Shown one piece after another: positions 30,119 to 40,712 of a stretch of 64,000 bases of DNA. Origin of the DNA: Rhizobium sp. GN54 (GTDB lineage: Bacteria; Pseudomonadota; Alphaproteobacteria; Rhizobiales; Rhizobiaceae). Within the stretch, counting starts at the first letter, position 1. Each line of letters starts with the position of its first letter. Both the position numbers and the translations under genes were made by a program. The notes beneath the pieces are model-generated. The model had not been told where the DNA came from and searched no databases. It saw only the letters and a list, made by a program, of their open reading frames with translations. Location: contig NZ_JAJNCZ010000008.1 of the NCBI RefSeq assembly GCF_021026345.1, positions 182,953 to 246,952 on the forward strand, read 5' to 3'.

Positions 30119-31339
30119 TCAGGCGCGCTCGGCGAGGGCTTCCTCGCCCTTCTTCTGCCGCACCAGGTTGATGAAGCGGCGGAAGAGGTAGTGGCTGTCC
30201 TGCGGGCCGGGCGAGGCCTCGGGGTGATGCTGCACCGAAAACACCGGCTTGCCGGTGAGGCGCAGGCCGCAGTTGGAGCCGTCGAACAGCGATACGTGGG
30301 TTTCCTCGACGCCTTCCGGCAGGCTGTCGGAGGAGACGGCGAAGCCGTGGTTCATCGACACGATCTCGACCTTGCCGGTGGTGTAGTCCTTGACCGGATG
30401 GTTGGCGCCGTGGTGGCCCTGGTGCATCTTCTCCGTCTTCGCGCCGACGGCGAGGCCCAGCATCTGGTGGCCGAGGCAGATGCCGAACATCGGGATCTCG
30501 GACTGGATGAGGTCGCGGATCACCGGAACGGCATATTCGCCGGTCGCGGCCGGGTCGCCCGGGCCGTTGGAGAGGAAGATGCCGTCCGGCTTCTGCGCCA
30601 GGACTTCCTCGGTGCTGGAGGTCGCCGGCATGACGGTGACCTTGCAGCCGAGACCGGCGAAGAGCCGCAGGATGTTGCGCTTCACTCCGAAGTCGAGGGC
30701 GACGATGTTGTACTTCGCATCCGTTTCCGAAAGGTCCTCGAAGCCCTCGTTCCAGACCCAGGGCTCCTGGATCCAGCGCGAGGACTGGCCGGACGAGGCG
30801 ACCTTGGCGAGGTCGAGGCCCTCGAGCCCGCTCCAGGCGTTCGCTTCGGTCTTCAACGTCTCGATGTCGAAGACGCCGGAGGGATCATGGGCGATCACCG
30901 CGTTCGGGGCGCCATGCTCGCGGATCCAGGCGGTCAGGGCGCGGGTGTCGATGCCGCAGAGCCCGATGATGCCGCGGGCCTTCAGCCAGGCGTCGAGGTG
31001 TTTGGCGGCGCGGTAATTGGAGGGATCGGTGATGTCGGCCTTGAAGATGACGCCGACCGCGCCGTGGCGGGCCGCCGGCGTCAGGTCCTCGATATCCTCG
31101 TCGTTGGTGCCGACGTTGCCGATGTGGGGGAAGGTGAAGGTGACGATCTGGCCGAGATAGGAGGGATCGGTCAGGATTTCCTCGTAGCCGGTGAGCGCGG
31201 TGTTGAAGCAGACTTCCGCCTGGACCTTGCCGGTCGCGCCGACGCCCTTGCCCTCGATCACGGTGCCGTCGGCGAGAACGAGCAGTGCCGTGGGCTTGTC
31301 GGCGGTCCAGGGGGCGGTCGAAGGGGCAGTCGAGGTCAT
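30119..31339 (-). CDS. carA: Carbamoyl-phosphate synthase small subunit
   Basis: 406 residues. It hydrolyses glutamine and feeds ammonia to CarB. The N-terminal CPSase_sm domain (ALLVLADGTVIEGKGVGA, then TGYEEILTDPSYLGQIV) is followed by a class I glutamine amidotransferase domain with the nucleophile in FGICLGHQMLG and the catalytic pair in VQHHPEASPGP. The second of two close ATG codons was chosen (31339) because AAAAGGG is then correctly spaced. It is separated from carB by 9 kb of unrelated genes, a common situation in rhizobia. Confidence 0.96.
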   Translation of the reverse strand: MTSTAPSTAPWTADKPTALLVLADGTVIEGKGVGATGKVQAEVCFNTALTGYEEILTDPSYLGQIVTFTFPHIGNVGTNDEDIEDLTPAARHGAVGVIFKADITDPSNYRAAKHLDAWLKARGIIGLCGIDTRALTAWIREHGAPNAVIAHDPSGVFDIETLKTEANAWSGLEGLDLAKVASSGQSSRWIQEPWVWNEGFEDLSETDAKYNIVALDFGVKRNILRLFAGLGCKVTVMPATSSTEEVLAQKPDGIFLSNGPGDPAATGEYAVPVIRDLIQSEIPMFGICLGHQMLGLAVGAKTEKMHQGHHGANHPVKDYTTGKVEIVSMNHGFAVSSDSLPEGVEETHVSLFDGSNCGLRLTGKPVFSVQHHPEASPGPQDSHYLFRRFINLVRQKKGEEALAERA

Positions 31340-31674
31340 GGTCATCCCTTTTCCGGCGCGAACCGGCCCGCCTTGAAAGGCGAGGGTGCAGGCGCCATTT
31401 AATGTCGCAGACGTGGGCACGCGGAAAATCCGCGCCAAGGCCACTACATGCAAATTTCGTGCAGGTGCCGGAAAATAGACAAAGCACGCCGCCGGGTCAA
31501 CCTTCCGGCTGTGGATTGCTTCTAATTTTCGCTATTCAGAATCAATGGCTTAAGCAATCAATTTGATTGCCGAGGCCTTGCTGGTCTATGAGAGCGCACG
31601 AACTGACGCACAACATCGAGAAAATGCGGACCCGTCGCGCCCGGCAGCGGCAGGCGGTCCAGCGGAGATAGACA
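31340..31674. promoter_or_regulatory. Divergent intergenic region between carA and the YqeY-family gene
   Basis: 335 bases holding the promoters of carA and the YqeY-family gene. The central part (about 31510-31570) is clearly richer in A and T than its surroundings, as expected for promoters. No pyrimidine-type leader or riboswitch is recognisable by eye. Confidence 0.45.
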
Positions 31675-32124
31675 ATGCGCGAGCAACTCGCAGAATGCCT
31701 CAAGGACGCCCTGAAGAGCAAGGACACGCGCCGGACTTCGACCGTGCGGCTGATCCAGGCTGCGATCAAGGACCGGGACATCGCCAATCGCGGCGCCGGC
31801 AAGGATCCCGTCGATGACGACGGCATCCGCCAGATCCTGGCCAAGATGATCAAGCAGCGCGAGGAATCGGCCCGCATCTATGCCGAGAACGGCCGCCCCG
31901 AGCTTGCCCAGCACGAGCGCGAGGAAATCGCCGTCATCAACGGGTTCCTGCCCGAGCAGCTCTCGGAGGACGCGGTCAAGGTGCTCTGCGCCGACGTGGT
32001 CCGGGATACCGGGGCGCATGGCCTTCGCGACATGGGCAAGTGCATGAACGCGCTGAAGGAGCGCTATCCCGGCCAGATGGACTTCGCCAAGGCCTCGGGC
32101 GTGGTGAAGGACCTGCTGAAATAG
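31675..32124 (+). CDS. GatB/YqeY domain protein
   Basis: 149 residues, a stand-alone copy of the helical domain that ends the GatB subunit of tRNA-dependent amidotransferase. Characteristic parts are RLIQAAIKDRDIANRG, QILAKMIKQREESARIY, EIAVINGFLPEQLSEDAV and GKCMNALKERYPGQMDF. YqeY is thought to bind tRNA, but its role is unsettled. In rhizobia it often lies close to dnaG and rpoD, as here, though one convergent gene separates it from dnaG. Cytosolic. Confidence 0.9.
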   Translation: MREQLAECLKDALKSKDTRRTSTVRLIQAAIKDRDIANRGAGKDPVDDDGIRQILAKMIKQREESARIYAENGRPELAQHEREEIAVINGFLPEQLSEDAVKVLCADVVRDTGAHGLRDMGKCMNALKERYPGQMDFAKASGVVKDLLK

Positions 32125-32127
32125 GCA

Positions 32128-32186
32128 GCCGGCAGGGACCTGCCGGCAAACAAGGAAAACAAGACGCCGCGGCAGGTCCGCGGCGT
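32128..32186. terminator. Paired hairpins between two convergent genes
   Basis: First stem gccggcag/ctgccggc (32128-32147), second acgccgcgg/ccgcggcgt (32164-32186). The A-rich stretch between them reads as a T tract for the minus-strand gene. Confidence 0.6.
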
Positions 32187-32226
32187 TCTGCTGTTTGCGG
32201 CACATATCCGCAGGACCCGGCCGGCC

Positions 32227-33183
32227 TCAGGTCGTCCGCGCCGCCCGGGAGCCTGTGACCTGGGCGAAGGCCTCGTCCACCAGTGCGTGCTTGGCCGCCT
32301 GGTACTGCCAGTACTGCCGCAGCAGCCTGCGGGAGATCCACACGTCGCTCTCGCCGCGCCTGCCGCTCCAGCCGATATCGCCCATTTCCGCCGCCTTGCC
32401 GAACAGGCGGACGACATGGGTGCGCGAGATGGTGAAGCGGCGCGCGGTCTCGGTCAGGGACAGCGTGCCGGCGGGAAGGCGGTCGGCGGGAGGTCCGGCG
32501 TCGGTCGCGCCGGCATCCACCCCGGCGATCAGGAGATCCAGGATGAGGCCGCCGAAATTGGCCCAGGTGAAGAGATCGAAGGCCGGTCCCTGGCTGCGGA
32601 CCGAACCTGCGACCAGGATGCGCTCGGCGATCTTCGGCTGCAGGCGGTATTGCAGCGTCGGGTCGGCCCGGTAGATTTCGGCGCGGTTGCCGCCGTCGAT
32701 CCCGTCGAGGCCGGCCAGGTGCAGTTCGAGCCATTGCGACATCGCCCGGTCGGGCACGTCCGTCGCCTGCAGCGGCTTCCTCCGGCGGTCCTCGTGGCCG
32801 CTGACGACCCGCACGAAACCGTTGGCCACGATCTCCTGGATGAAATCGGCGGCGGTGTTCTTGCTCGCCACGTTCTTTTCGAGGACGAGCGCGATGAAGC
32901 GCGCCGTGTAGAGGCCGCTTGCGGGATCTGCGGGGTCGCGCGAGCAGGCCAGCGCGAAGGCAGCGTGGCTCATCAGCCAGCGTTGCTGCGAGGAGAACAG
33001 CCTCCCCAGCGGCGGATCGGCGTCGTAGATGTCCAGAAGCAGCCGGGCGCCCTGCCGGAAGGCGTAGAAGAAGCGGAGATCGGCTTCGAGGGCCGCGGCG
33101 GCAATCGGCATGTCGTTCAGTCCGGTATCGGCCGGTATCGGCCGGCTTGTCATCGCCCTTCTCTTCGCCACCAAGTTGAGCAT
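32227..33183 (-). CDS. Unknown protein with C-terminal helix-turn-helix-like domain
   Basis: 318 residues (308 if the ATG at 33153 is used, which has AGAAGG close upstream). The first 200 residues are mostly helical and resemble nothing I recognise; they include FFYAFRQGARLLLDIYD and FIALVLEKNVASKNTAADF. The last 90 residues contain SLTETARRFTISRTHVVRLF, a good helix-turn-helix, followed by a wing (GESDVWISRRLLRQYWQYQA). A ligand-responsive regulator is plausible, but nothing shows targets. It is divergent from dnaG by 149 bases. No signal peptide. Confidence 0.6.
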   Translation of the reverse strand: MLNLVAKRRAMTSRPIPADTGLNDMPIAAAALEADLRFFYAFRQGARLLLDIYDADPPLGRLFSSQQRWLMSHAAFALACSRDPADPASGLYTARFIALVLEKNVASKNTAADFIQEIVANGFVRVVSGHEDRRRKPLQATDVPDRAMSQWLELHLAGLDGIDGGNRAEIYRADPTLQYRLQPKIAERILVAGSVRSQGPAFDLFTWANFGGLILDLLIAGVDAGATDAGPPADRLPAGTLSLTETARRFTISRTHVVRLFGKAAEMGDIGWSGRRGESDVWISRRLLRQYWQYQAAKHALVDEAFAQVTGSRAARTT

Positions 33184-33332
33184 CTGTCAATTTCGACCTT
33201 TAGCTAATTTTTACGAACAGGCGTCCTGTCGCGCATTGCCTGTTGACAGCCGGACACTTGTAGCGCTCGTCGGCAGCAATCATTATAAGGGCCGGGTCGC
33301 CCGGACGGCGGCGACGGAGATCACGTTCAAAG

Positions 33333-35336
33333 ATGCGCTTTTCCCCTTCGTTCCTCGACGAGATTCGCGATCGCGTGCCGATTTCGGCCGTGGTCGGCCG
33401 CCGCGTGAGCTGGGACAAGAAGAAGACCAACGTTTCGCGCGGCGACTACTGGGCCTGCTGCCCGTTCCATGGCGAGAAATCGCCGAGTTTCCACTGCGAG
33501 GACCGCAAGGGCCGCTATCACTGCTTCGGCTGCGGCGTTTCAGGGGACCATTTCCGCTTCCTCACCGAACTCGACGGGATGAGCTTTCCCGAAGCCGTGC
33601 AGCAGATGGCCGACATGGCCGGCGTGCCGATGCCGCAGCCGGACGCGCAGGCCGAGCGCCGCGAGAAGGAGCGCACTTCGCTGCTCGATGTCATGGAGAT
33701 GGCGACGGCCTTCTTTCAGGAGCAGTTGCAGTCGGCTGCCGGCGCGCGTGCCCGCGCCTATCTGCGCGACCGCGGCCTGACGGGGCGGACGATCGAGACC
33801 TTCCGGCTCGGCTATGCCCCGGAAGGCCGCAATGCGCTGAAGGAGCATCTGGCCGGCAAGGGCGTGCCGAAGGAGCAGATCGAGGCTTGCGGCCTGGTGG
33901 TGTACGGGCCGGAGATCCCCGTCTCCTACGACCGCTTCCGCGACCGCATCATGTTTCCGATCCTGTCGTCGCGCGAAAAGGTGATCGCCTTCGGCGGCCG
34001 CGCCATGTCGCCGGACGCGCCGGCGAAGTACCTGAACTCGAACGAGACCGAACTCTTCCACAAGGGAAGCGTGCTCTACAATTTCGCCCGTGCCCGCAAG
34101 GCGGCGCAGGGGGCCGGCCGCGGGGCGCAGGACGACCGGGGTGCCGGCACGATCATCGCCGTCGAGGGCTACATGGACGTCATCGCCCTGCACCAGGCGG
34201 GCGTCGAGAATGCCGTCGCGCCGCTCGGCACGGCATTGACGGAGAACCAGCTCGACCTGCTCTGGAAGATGACGCCGCAGCCGGTCCTGTGCTTCGACGG
34301 CGACGGGGCCGGCATCCGCGCCGCCAACCGCGCCGCCGAGCTGGCGTTGCCGCATATCCGGCCGGGCCGCACCGTCCGCTTCGCGCTCCTGCCCGATGGC
34401 AAGGACCCCGACGACCTCGTTCGCCACGAGGGGCGCAAGCCGTTCGACAAGGTGCTGGCCGGCGCGCGGCCGCTCGCCGAGATGATCTGGACCCGGGAAG
34501 CCGGCGGCGGCACCTACGAGACGCCGGAAAGCCGGGCGGAGCTGGAGGCGCGGCTGCGCCAGCTCGTCTCGGTCATCGTCGACGAGAACGTGCGCCGGCA
34601 CTACCAGCAGGACATGCGCGACCGGCTGAACGCCTTCTTCCAGCCCGCCTCCCGACAGGGCGGCGAGCGGCGCGGCTTCGGCGGGCGGCAGGGGCAGGGA
34701 CGCCAGCAGGGCGGCCGCAACGGCGGCGGCGGCCCGTCATCGACGCCGTCGGCGATCTCCGACCGGCTCGCCCGCTCGACGCTGGTGCGCGGCGCGCAGG
34801 AATTGCCGGCCTTGCGCGAAAGCGTGCTGGCGCTGACGATCGTCAACCAGCCGCAACTGCTGTTCGAGGAATACGACGAGGTTTCGGCGATCGAATTCGA
34901 CAATCGCGACCTGCAGCGCTTCTGGTCGGCCGTGCTCGGCATCGCCGCCGGCATGGGCGAGCGGCTGTCGCGCGAGCGACTGGTGGAGGAACTGGAGGCT
35001 TCCGGCTTCGAGCCGACACTGAAGGCGCTCGACCAGCAGATCCGCAATTCGCGGCTGTGGACGGCGACGGAGGAGGCGGCCCCCAGCGACGCCCGGGAGG
35101 GCTACCTGCAGGCTATGGCGCTGCACAAGCGCACGCGGGCGCTCCTGTGGCAGCGGCGCGAGCTCGAGCGCGAACTGGCGGAGGCGACCGAGGACGGCGA
35201 CGGCGATCGCGTTCCGCAGATCCTGCGGGCGCTGCAGGAAGTGCAGATGGAAACCAAGCGGATGGAGAACCAGGAGGCGATCATCGACGGCTTCGGCGTG
35301 ATGTCCGGCCGCGTCAAGGGACCCGCCAAGGGATAG
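33333..35336 (+). CDS. dnaG: DNA primase
   Basis: 667 residues. It makes RNA primers at the replication fork. The N-terminal zinc ribbon is complete ([13 protein letters not shown], then [11 protein letters not shown], about residues 44-72). The catalytic TOPRIM core carries [12 protein letters not shown] (about 270-281) and [17 protein letters not shown] Gly/Arg/Gln-rich linker ([20 protein letters not shown], about 449-468) connects to the C-terminal helicase-binding domain. It is upstream of rpoD in the same orientation, but recQ and several other genes intervene, so the classical macromolecular-synthesis operon is not kept. Followed by a palindromic repeat. Confidence 0.96.
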   Translation: MRFSPSFLDEIRDRVPISAVVGRRVSWDKKKTNVSRGDYWACCPFHGEKSPSFHCEDRKGRYHCFGCGVSGDHFRFLTELDGMSFPEAVQQMADMAGVPMPQPDAQAERREKERTSLLDVMEMATAFFQEQLQSAAGARARAYLRDRGLTGRTIETFRLGYAPEGRNALKEHLAGKGVPKEQIEACGLVVYGPEIPVSYDRFRDRIMFPILSSREKVIAFGGRAMSPDAPAKYLNSNETELFHKGSVLYNFARARKAAQGAGRGAQDDRGAGTIIAVEGYMDVIALHQAGVENAVAPLGTALTENQLDLLWKMTPQPVLCFDGDGAGIRAANRAAELALPHIRPGRTVRFALLPDGKDPDDLVRHEGRKPFDKVLAGARPLAEMIWTREAGGGTYETPESRAELEARLRQLVSVIVDENVRRHYQQDMRDRLNAFFQPASRQGGERRGFGGRQGQGRQQGGRNGGGGPSSTPSAISDRLARSTLVRGAQELPALRESVLALTIVNQPQLLFEEYDEVSAIEFDNRDLQRFWSAVLGIAAGMGERLSRERLVEELEASGFEPTLKALDQQIRNSRLWTATEEAAPSDAREGYLQAMALHKRTRALLWQRRELERELAEATEDGDGDRVPQILRALQEVQMETKRMENQEAIIDGFGVMSGRVKGPAKG

Positions 35337-35347
35337 CGACGCGGGGC

Positions 35348-35475
35348 TCTTCTCCCCGTCGGGGAGAAGGTGGCGCGTAGCGCCGGATGAGGGGCGGTGG
35401 GCGCGGCGTTTCCGGCGAAGCCCCCCTCATCGCCGCGCTTCGCTCGGCACGTCCCCCCGCCGGGGAGAAGAGGGA
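35348..35475. repeat. Composite palindromic intergenic repeat, copy between dnaG and recQ
   Basis: First module: a hairpin cttctccccgtcggggagaag, followed by gtggcgcgtagcgccggatg and gggg. Second module: inverted cccctcatcgccgcgcttcg, then cggcacgtccccccgccggggagaag. The same core sequences as the other copies, but with a different module order and a different spacer. Confidence 0.72.
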
Positions 35476-35577
35476 GGATTGCACCTCCTGCCACGCTCCG
35501 CGCTTTCGTCCTCCGGAGCCCCTTGCATCGCTCCGCCGGCTGGCGATGATGCCACGACGATTCCCGGAAGAGGCCCG

Positions 35578-37458
35578 ATGCCGCCATTTGAAAGACAGGA
35601 GCCGCCGTATTCGACCGGGCGGCCGCTCGCCGCAAACGCCAGTCCGCTGGAGGTGCTGAAGCGCGTCTACGGCTACGATGCCTTCCGCGGCAAGCAGCAG
35701 GCGGTGGTAGAGCATGTGACGGCGGGCGGAGACGCGGTGGTGCTGTTTCCGACGGGGGCGGGCAAGTCGCTCTGCTTCCAGATCCCGGCGCTCTGCCGCG
35801 ACGGCGTCGGCATCGTCGTCTCGCCGCTGATCGCGCTGATGCGCGACCAGGTGGAGGCGCTGAAGCAGCTCGGCGTGCGGGCGGCGGCGCTGAATTCCGC
35901 CCTGTCGCGCGAGGAAGCCGGCGCCGTCATGCGGGCGGTGCGGGCCGGCGAGCTCGACCTTCTCTACGTCACGCCCGAGCGGACCGTTACCGACGGTTTC
36001 GCGGAGCTGATCGGCAATGCCCGGATCGCGCTCTTTGCCATCGACGAGGCGCATTGCGTCTCCCAGTGGGGGCACGATTTCCGGCCCGAATACCGCGCGC
36101 TCGACCGGCTCGCCGAGCGCTATCCCGGCGTGCCGCGGATCGCGCTGACGGCGACCGCCGATCCGCATACCCGCGAGGACATCATCGAGCGCCTGTCGCT
36201 CACGAACGCGCAGGTGTTCACCACCTCCTTCGACCGGCCGAACATCGCCTATGACATCGTCGAGCGTGACCAGCCGCGCCAGCAACTCCTGCGCTTTTTG
36301 TCGCGCCACAAGGATGCGAGCGGCATCGTCTACTGCCTGTCGCGCGCCAAGGTGGAGGATACCGCAGCCTGGCTCGACGCGCAGGGCATCCGCGCGCTGC
36401 CCTATCATGCCGGGCTCGACCGCTCCGTCCGCGATGCCAACCAGGATGCCTTCCTGAAGGAGGAGAACCTCTGCCTCGTGGCGACCGTCGCCTTCGGCAT
36501 GGGCATCGACAAGCCGGACGTGCGCTATGTCGCCCATCTCGACCTGCCGGGCTCCGTCGAGGCCTATTATCAGGAGACGGGCCGGGCCGGGCGCGACGGA
36601 TTGCCTTCCGAGGTGTGGATGGCCTACGGCATGGCAGACGTGATGCAGCGCCGGCGGATGATCGACGAGGGGGACGCGGCCGAAGACATCAAGCGCGTCG
36701 AGCGCGCCAAGCTGAATGCGCTGCTTGCAATCTGCGAGACCGTGTCCTGCCGCAGGCAGGCGATCCTCGCCCATTTCGGTGAGGCGCATCCCGGCGGCTG
36801 CGGCAATTGCGACACCTGCCGCAACCCGGTCGAGACCTGGGACGGGACGGAGGCCGCGATCACAGCACTTGCCGCCGTCTACCGCACCGGAGAACGTTTC
36901 GGCACCGGGCATGTCATCGATGTCCTGATGGGCGTCGAAAACGAGAAGACGGAGCGCTTCGGCCACACCGGCATGCCGGTGTTCGGGGCGGGCAAGGACA
37001 TTCCGGCGCGGACCTGGCAATCGGTGTTCCGCCAGCTGCTCGCCGCCGGCCTGATCCGTATCGACCATGCGGCCTTCGGGGCGATGAAGCTGGAAGCGGA
37101 GGCGCGGGCGGTGTTCCGGCGCGAACGGGAGGTCCGGTTCCGCAAGGACCGGCCGGCGCCGGCGCGGGCTTCGCGCGGCGGGGCGAAGCCGTCTTCGGCG
37201 GCGCGCGAGCGGGCCGACCTTGCAGGCTCCGATCGCGAGCTGTTTGAAAAGCTGCGCGCCGAGCGCCTGTCGATCGCCAAGGACCTGGACGTGCCGCCCT
37301 ATGTCGTCTTCCCCGACGCGACGCTGATCGCGCTGGCGAAGGAGAGGCCGGGAGACTGGGACGAACTGCTCGACATTCCCGGCATCGGCCAGAGCAAACG
37401 CGAACGGTTCGGCAAGGCGTTCCTGGCTGTGATCGAGGACTACGTCGAGGGCGCGTGA
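35578..37458 (+). CDS. recQ: ATP-dependent DNA helicase RecQ
   Basis: 626 residues. A 3'-5' helicase of the RecQ family that acts in recombination and fork repair. Walker A is in [14 protein letters not shown], the DEAH box in [19 protein letters not shown], and motif VI in [16 protein letters not shown]. The zinc-binding RecQ-C-terminal domain has [12 protein letters not shown] and CGNCDTC, and an HRDC domain ends the protein ([17 protein letters not shown]). The start at 35578 has GGAAGAGG upstream; a frame reaching to 35479 runs into the repeat element and is not used. Confidence 0.95.
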   Translation: MPPFERQEPPYSTGRPLAANASPLEVLKRVYGYDAFRGKQQAVVEHVTAGGDAVVLFPTGAGKSLCFQIPALCRDGVGIVVSPLIALMRDQVEALKQLGVRAAALNSALSREEAGAVMRAVRAGELDLLYVTPERTVTDGFAELIGNARIALFAIDEAHCVSQWGHDFRPEYRALDRLAERYPGVPRIALTATADPHTREDIIERLSLTNAQVFTTSFDRPNIAYDIVERDQPRQQLLRFLSRHKDASGIVYCLSRAKVEDTAAWLDAQGIRALPYHAGLDRSVRDANQDAFLKEENLCLVATVAFGMGIDKPDVRYVAHLDLPGSVEAYYQETGRAGRDGLPSEVWMAYGMADVMQRRRMIDEGDAAEDIKRVERAKLNALLAICETVSCRRQAILAHFGEAHPGGCGNCDTCRNPVETWDGTEAAITALAAVYRTGERFGTGHVIDVLMGVENEKTERFGHTGMPVFGAGKDIPARTWQSVFRQLLAAGLIRIDHAAFGAMKLEAEARAVFRREREVRFRKDRPAPARASRGGAKPSSAARERADLAGSDRELFEKLRAERLSIAKDLDVPPYVVFPDATLIALAKERPGDWDELLDIPGIGQSKRERFGKAFLAVIEDYVEGA

Positions 37459-37501
37459 GATGCGGCGGCCGCGGTCGCCGTGAAAGATGGGAGAAGAGCC
37501 G

Positions 37502-37966
37502 ATGACCGAATGGAACCTGCCCTGGGATGGGGCCTGCCGCTGCGGACGTGTGCGGCTGAAGATCAGCGCACCACCGCTTCTGACGATGGCGTGCCACTGC
37601 ACCGGCTGCCAGCGCATGTCGGGCAGCGCCTATTCGCTCAGCGCCGCCATTCCGGCCGAAGGGTTCGCCGTGGTCGAGGGCGAGTCGGTCGTCGCCGGCG
37701 CCAACGCCGAGGCCGGCCACCATTTCTGCCCGCACTGCATGACGTGGATGTTCACGCGGCCGAAGGGGATCGATTTCTTCGTCAACCTTCGCCCGACCAT
37801 GCTGGAGGATACGGGCTGGTTCGTTCCCTTCATCGAGACCTATACGAGCGAGAAGCTGCCGTGGGTCGAGACGCCGGCCGCCCACAGTTTCGATCGGTTT
37901 CCGCCGTTCGAGGCCTATGAGGGGCTCGTCGGCGCATATGCCGCACGCCGATCGCCCGGCGATTAA
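37502..37966 (+). CDS. GFA-family (CENP-V/GFA domain) zinc protein
   Basis: 154 residues. The zinc-binding cysteines of the glutathione-dependent formaldehyde-activating (GFA) fold are present: GACRCGRVRLK (about 10-20), CHCTGCQRMSGS (about 31-42) and HFCPHCMTWMF (about 75-85). A conserved VETPAAHSFDRFPP end follows. Members are small cytosolic proteins; formaldehyde activation was shown for only one relative, so the reaction here is unknown. The start has GGGAGAAGAGCCG upstream, and the gene follows recQ by 43 bases, probably in one transcript. Confidence 0.85.
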   Translation: MTEWNLPWDGACRCGRVRLKISAPPLLTMACHCTGCQRMSGSAYSLSAAIPAEGFAVVEGESVVAGANAEAGHHFCPHCMTWMFTRPKGIDFFVNLRPTMLEDTGWFVPFIETYTSEKLPWVETPAAHSFDRFPPFEAYEGLVGAYAARRSPGD

Positions 37967-38050
37967 CCCTCCGTTAATGATCGTTGGATGCGCCAGACAC
38001 GTCTGTAGGAGGGTGTGATATCGAGCGCCCGTCAAACAGATCCATTGCCA

Positions 38051-39415
38051 ATGAACATTAACATATTCAAAAATATTAGAAATCGCCTCTCGACCGATCC
38101 CGCCTCGCGGCATTCGCAACATCTGATGCTTGTCTGCCAGGCGGCGTTGCCGGTCGGCGTCGTCGTCACCGCGCTGTGGATGCCGATCTTCGCCTTCGTC
38201 GGCGACTGGTTCCTCGTCCTCCTCGTCGGCTTCCTGTTGCTGGTAATGGCCGCCTGCTGGGAGGCGGCACGGCGGGGATATTTCTCGGCCGGCTACATCG
38301 CCGCACAGTTCGCATCCGGGATTTTCGTCGTTTACTTCTCGCTGCTCTACGACGTGCCGAGCGAAGCGGTGCCGCGCGTGTGCCACCTCTATTTCCTCGT
38401 CATCGCGCTGGCCGGCTATGCCAATTTCGGGCGGGATCGCGGCGTGCTGCAACTGGTGGTGATCCTGCTGTGTCTCTTCGGCTTCGTCGTCTTTGCCAGT
38501 TCGCCGATGGCCTTTTCGTTCGCCGTGCCCATGCCGGAGGCGGTGCGCGCCGTCACCGCCTGGATCAACGTCGCCTCCGTCGCCATCCTGCTTGCCGGCG
38601 GGGTCGTGCTGCTCCAGCGCGAGTTCACGCTGGACGGCAACACGGCCAGGGAACTGCGCTCAGCACTTGCCGACAGCCAGTTCGAGCTGTTCTACCAGCC
38701 GCAGGTGGACCAGGCGGGAACGGTGATCGGGGCGGAAGCACTGCTGCGCTGGAAGCATCCGAAACGGGGCTACGTGCCGCCGGACGAGTTCGTGCCTGCG
38801 GCGGAGCGCGCCGGCCTGATGCCGCGGCTCGGAAGCTGGGTGCTGAAGGAGGCGGCGCAGACGCTGTCGGCCTGGCGGGCGCATCCCGCGACGAGGGATC
38901 TGGTCCTGTCCATCAATGTCAGCGCCGACCAGTTCCGGATGGCCGATTTCGTGCCGCTGGTGACGGAAACGATCGAGGCCTACGGCATCGAGCCGGCCGT
39001 CCTGAAGCTGGAATTGACCGAGAGCGTCTTCGTCGCCGACATCGACGATGTGGTGACGAAGATGAAGGCCTTGCAGCGCGCCGGCATCGGCATCGCGCTC
39101 GACGATTTCGGCACCGGCTATTCCTCGCTCAGCCACCTTCGCCAGCTTCCGCTGCAGCAGCTCAAGATCGACCGCAGCTTCGTTCGCGCGGTGACGGAGA
39201 GCGGCCGCGGCGCCTCGCTCGCGAGAAACATCGCCAAGATGGGCCACGACCTGAGCCTGGAGATCCTTGCGGAAGGCATCGAGACGGAGGAGCAGTTCCA
39301 GTTCATGCTGTCCTGCGGCTGCCGGAAATTCCAGGGCTACCATTTCGGACGGCCGGTGCCGCTGGCGGCACTGGAGGAGCGCATCGCCGCCCCGGCGCAG
39401 GCGCTTGTGGGGTAA
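38051..39415 (+). CDS. Membrane-anchored EAL-domain c-di-GMP phosphodiesterase
   Basis: 454 residues. About 200 N-terminal residues form six to seven hydrophobic segments of a MASE-like sensor (for example ALPVGVVVTALWMPIFAFVG, WFLVLLVGFLLLVMAACWEA). The C-terminal EAL domain has a full set of catalytic motifs: AEALLRWKHP, NVSADQF, KLELTESVF, DDFGTGYSSLSHLRQLP, LKIDRSFVRA, EGIETEEQ and FQGYHFGRP. Hydrolysis of cyclic di-GMP at the inner face of the membrane is therefore likely; no GGDEF domain is present. The start is uncertain: AGGAGG at 38007-38012 lies too close to the GTG at 38015 and too far from this ATG. Confidence 0.88.
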   Translation: MNINIFKNIRNRLSTDPASRHSQHLMLVCQAALPVGVVVTALWMPIFAFVGDWFLVLLVGFLLLVMAACWEAARRGYFSAGYIAAQFASGIFVVYFSLLYDVPSEAVPRVCHLYFLVIALAGYANFGRDRGVLQLVVILLCLFGFVVFASSPMAFSFAVPMPEAVRAVTAWINVASVAILLAGGVVLLQREFTLDGNTARELRSALADSQFELFYQPQVDQAGTVIGAEALLRWKHPKRGYVPPDEFVPAAERAGLMPRLGSWVLKEAAQTLSAWRAHPATRDLVLSINVSADQFRMADFVPLVTETIEAYGIEPAVLKLELTESVFVADIDDVVTKMKALQRAGIGIALDDFGTGYSSLSHLRQLPLQQLKIDRSFVRAVTESGRGASLARNIAKMGHDLSLEILAEGIETEEQFQFMLSCGCRKFQGYHFGRPVPLAALEERIAAPAQALVG

Positions 39416-39498
39416 GGGTGGGATCGCCGATGATGAAGGCTGCATGGCGACAGCGGACGTGATAGAACCCGCCATCCCGACGACCGGAGCATAGCCTC

Positions 39499-40686
39499 AT
39501 GAGCACCGACTTCCTCTCCCATCTGCGCCGCGAACTCGAAGCTCTGAAAGCGGCGGGCCTCTACAAGGCCGAGCGCGTGATCACCTCCAAGCAGGCGGGC
39601 ACGATCGAGGTCGCCTCGGGTGCGCGGGTCCTGAATTTCTGCGCCAACAACTATCTCGGGCTCGCAGACAGCGAGGACCTGGCCGAGGCTGCAAAGGCCG
39701 CTCTCGACCGCTACGGCTACGGTATGGCCTCGGTGCGCTTCATCTGCGGCACCCAGGAGGAGCACAAGCAACTGGAGGCCCGCATCTCGGCCTTCCTCGG
39801 CATGGAGGACACGATCCTCTACTCCTCCTGCTTCGACGCCAATGGCGGGCTGTTCGAGACGCTGCTTTCCGACGAAGACGCGATCATCTCGGATGCGCTC
39901 AACCATGCCTCGATCATCGACGGCGTGCGGCTCTCCAAGGCGAAGCGCTTCCGCTACGCCAACAACGACATGGCGGCACTGGAGGAGGAGCTGAAGAAGG
40001 CCGAGGGCAGCCGGTTCAAGCTGATCGCCACCGACGGCGTGTTCTCCATGGACGGCATCATCGCCAATCTCGGCAGCGTCTGCGACCTTGCCGAGAAATA
40101 CGGCGCGATGGTCATGGTGGACGACAGCCACGCCGTCGGCTTCGTCGGCCGGCACGGCCGCGGTTCGGCCGAGCATTGCGGCGTCGAGGGCCGGGTCGAC
40201 ATCATCACCGGCACGCTCGGCAAGGCGCTCGGTGGCGCGTCGGGCGGCTATACGTCCGCCCGCGGCGAGGTGGTCGACTGGCTGCGGCAGCGCTCGCGGC
40301 CCTATCTCTTTTCCAACACGCTGGCGCCGGTCATCGCGGCCGCCTCGCTGAAGGTGTTCGACCTGATCGAGAACGGCGACGAACTCCGCCAGCGGCTTTC
40401 CGCCAATGCCGACCTTTTCCGCGCCGAGATGACGAAGCTCGGCTTCACGCTCGCCGGCGAGGGGCACCCGATCATCCCGGTGATGCTCGGGGATGCAGCA
40501 CTTGCCCAGGAGATGGCGGCGCGGATGCTGGAGAAGGGCGTCTACGTGATCGGCTTCTCCTTCCCGGTGGTTCCCAAGGGCCAGGCCCGCATCCGCACCC
40601 AGATGTCGGCGGCGCATTCGCGGGCGGACGTGGAAACGGCGATTGCGGTGTTTGCCGAGGTGGGGCGGGAACTGGGTGTGATCTGA
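39499..40686 (+). CDS. kbl: Glycine C-acetyltransferase (2-amino-3-ketobutyrate CoA ligase)
   Basis: 395 residues, a PLP enzyme of the alpha-oxoamine synthase family. It cleaves 2-amino-3-oxobutyrate with CoA to glycine and acetyl-CoA, the second step of threonine breakdown. Landmarks are [49 protein letters not shown] and the PLP lysine in [15 protein letters not shown]. The next gene in the same direction is tdh, which makes the substrate; a mosaic repeat of about 140 bases has come between them, so the pair is probably still co-transcribed but with a structured spacer. Confidence 0.96.
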   Translation: MSTDFLSHLRRELEALKAAGLYKAERVITSKQAGTIEVASGARVLNFCANNYLGLADSEDLAEAAKAALDRYGYGMASVRFICGTQEEHKQLEARISAFLGMEDTILYSSCFDANGGLFETLLSDEDAIISDALNHASIIDGVRLSKAKRFRYANNDMAALEEELKKAEGSRFKLIATDGVFSMDGIIANLGSVCDLAEKYGAMVMVDDSHAVGFVGRHGRGSAEHCGVEGRVDIITGTLGKALGGASGGYTSARGEVVDWLRQRSRPYLFSNTLAPVIAAASLKVFDLIENGDELRQRLSANADLFRAEMTKLGFTLAGEGHPIIPVMLGDAALAQEMAARMLEKGVYVIGFSFPVVPKGQARIRTQMSAAHSRADVETAIAVFAEVGRELGVI

Positions 40687-40712
40687 ACCGGTGCATTTGG
40701 CAATTGCCGCGT

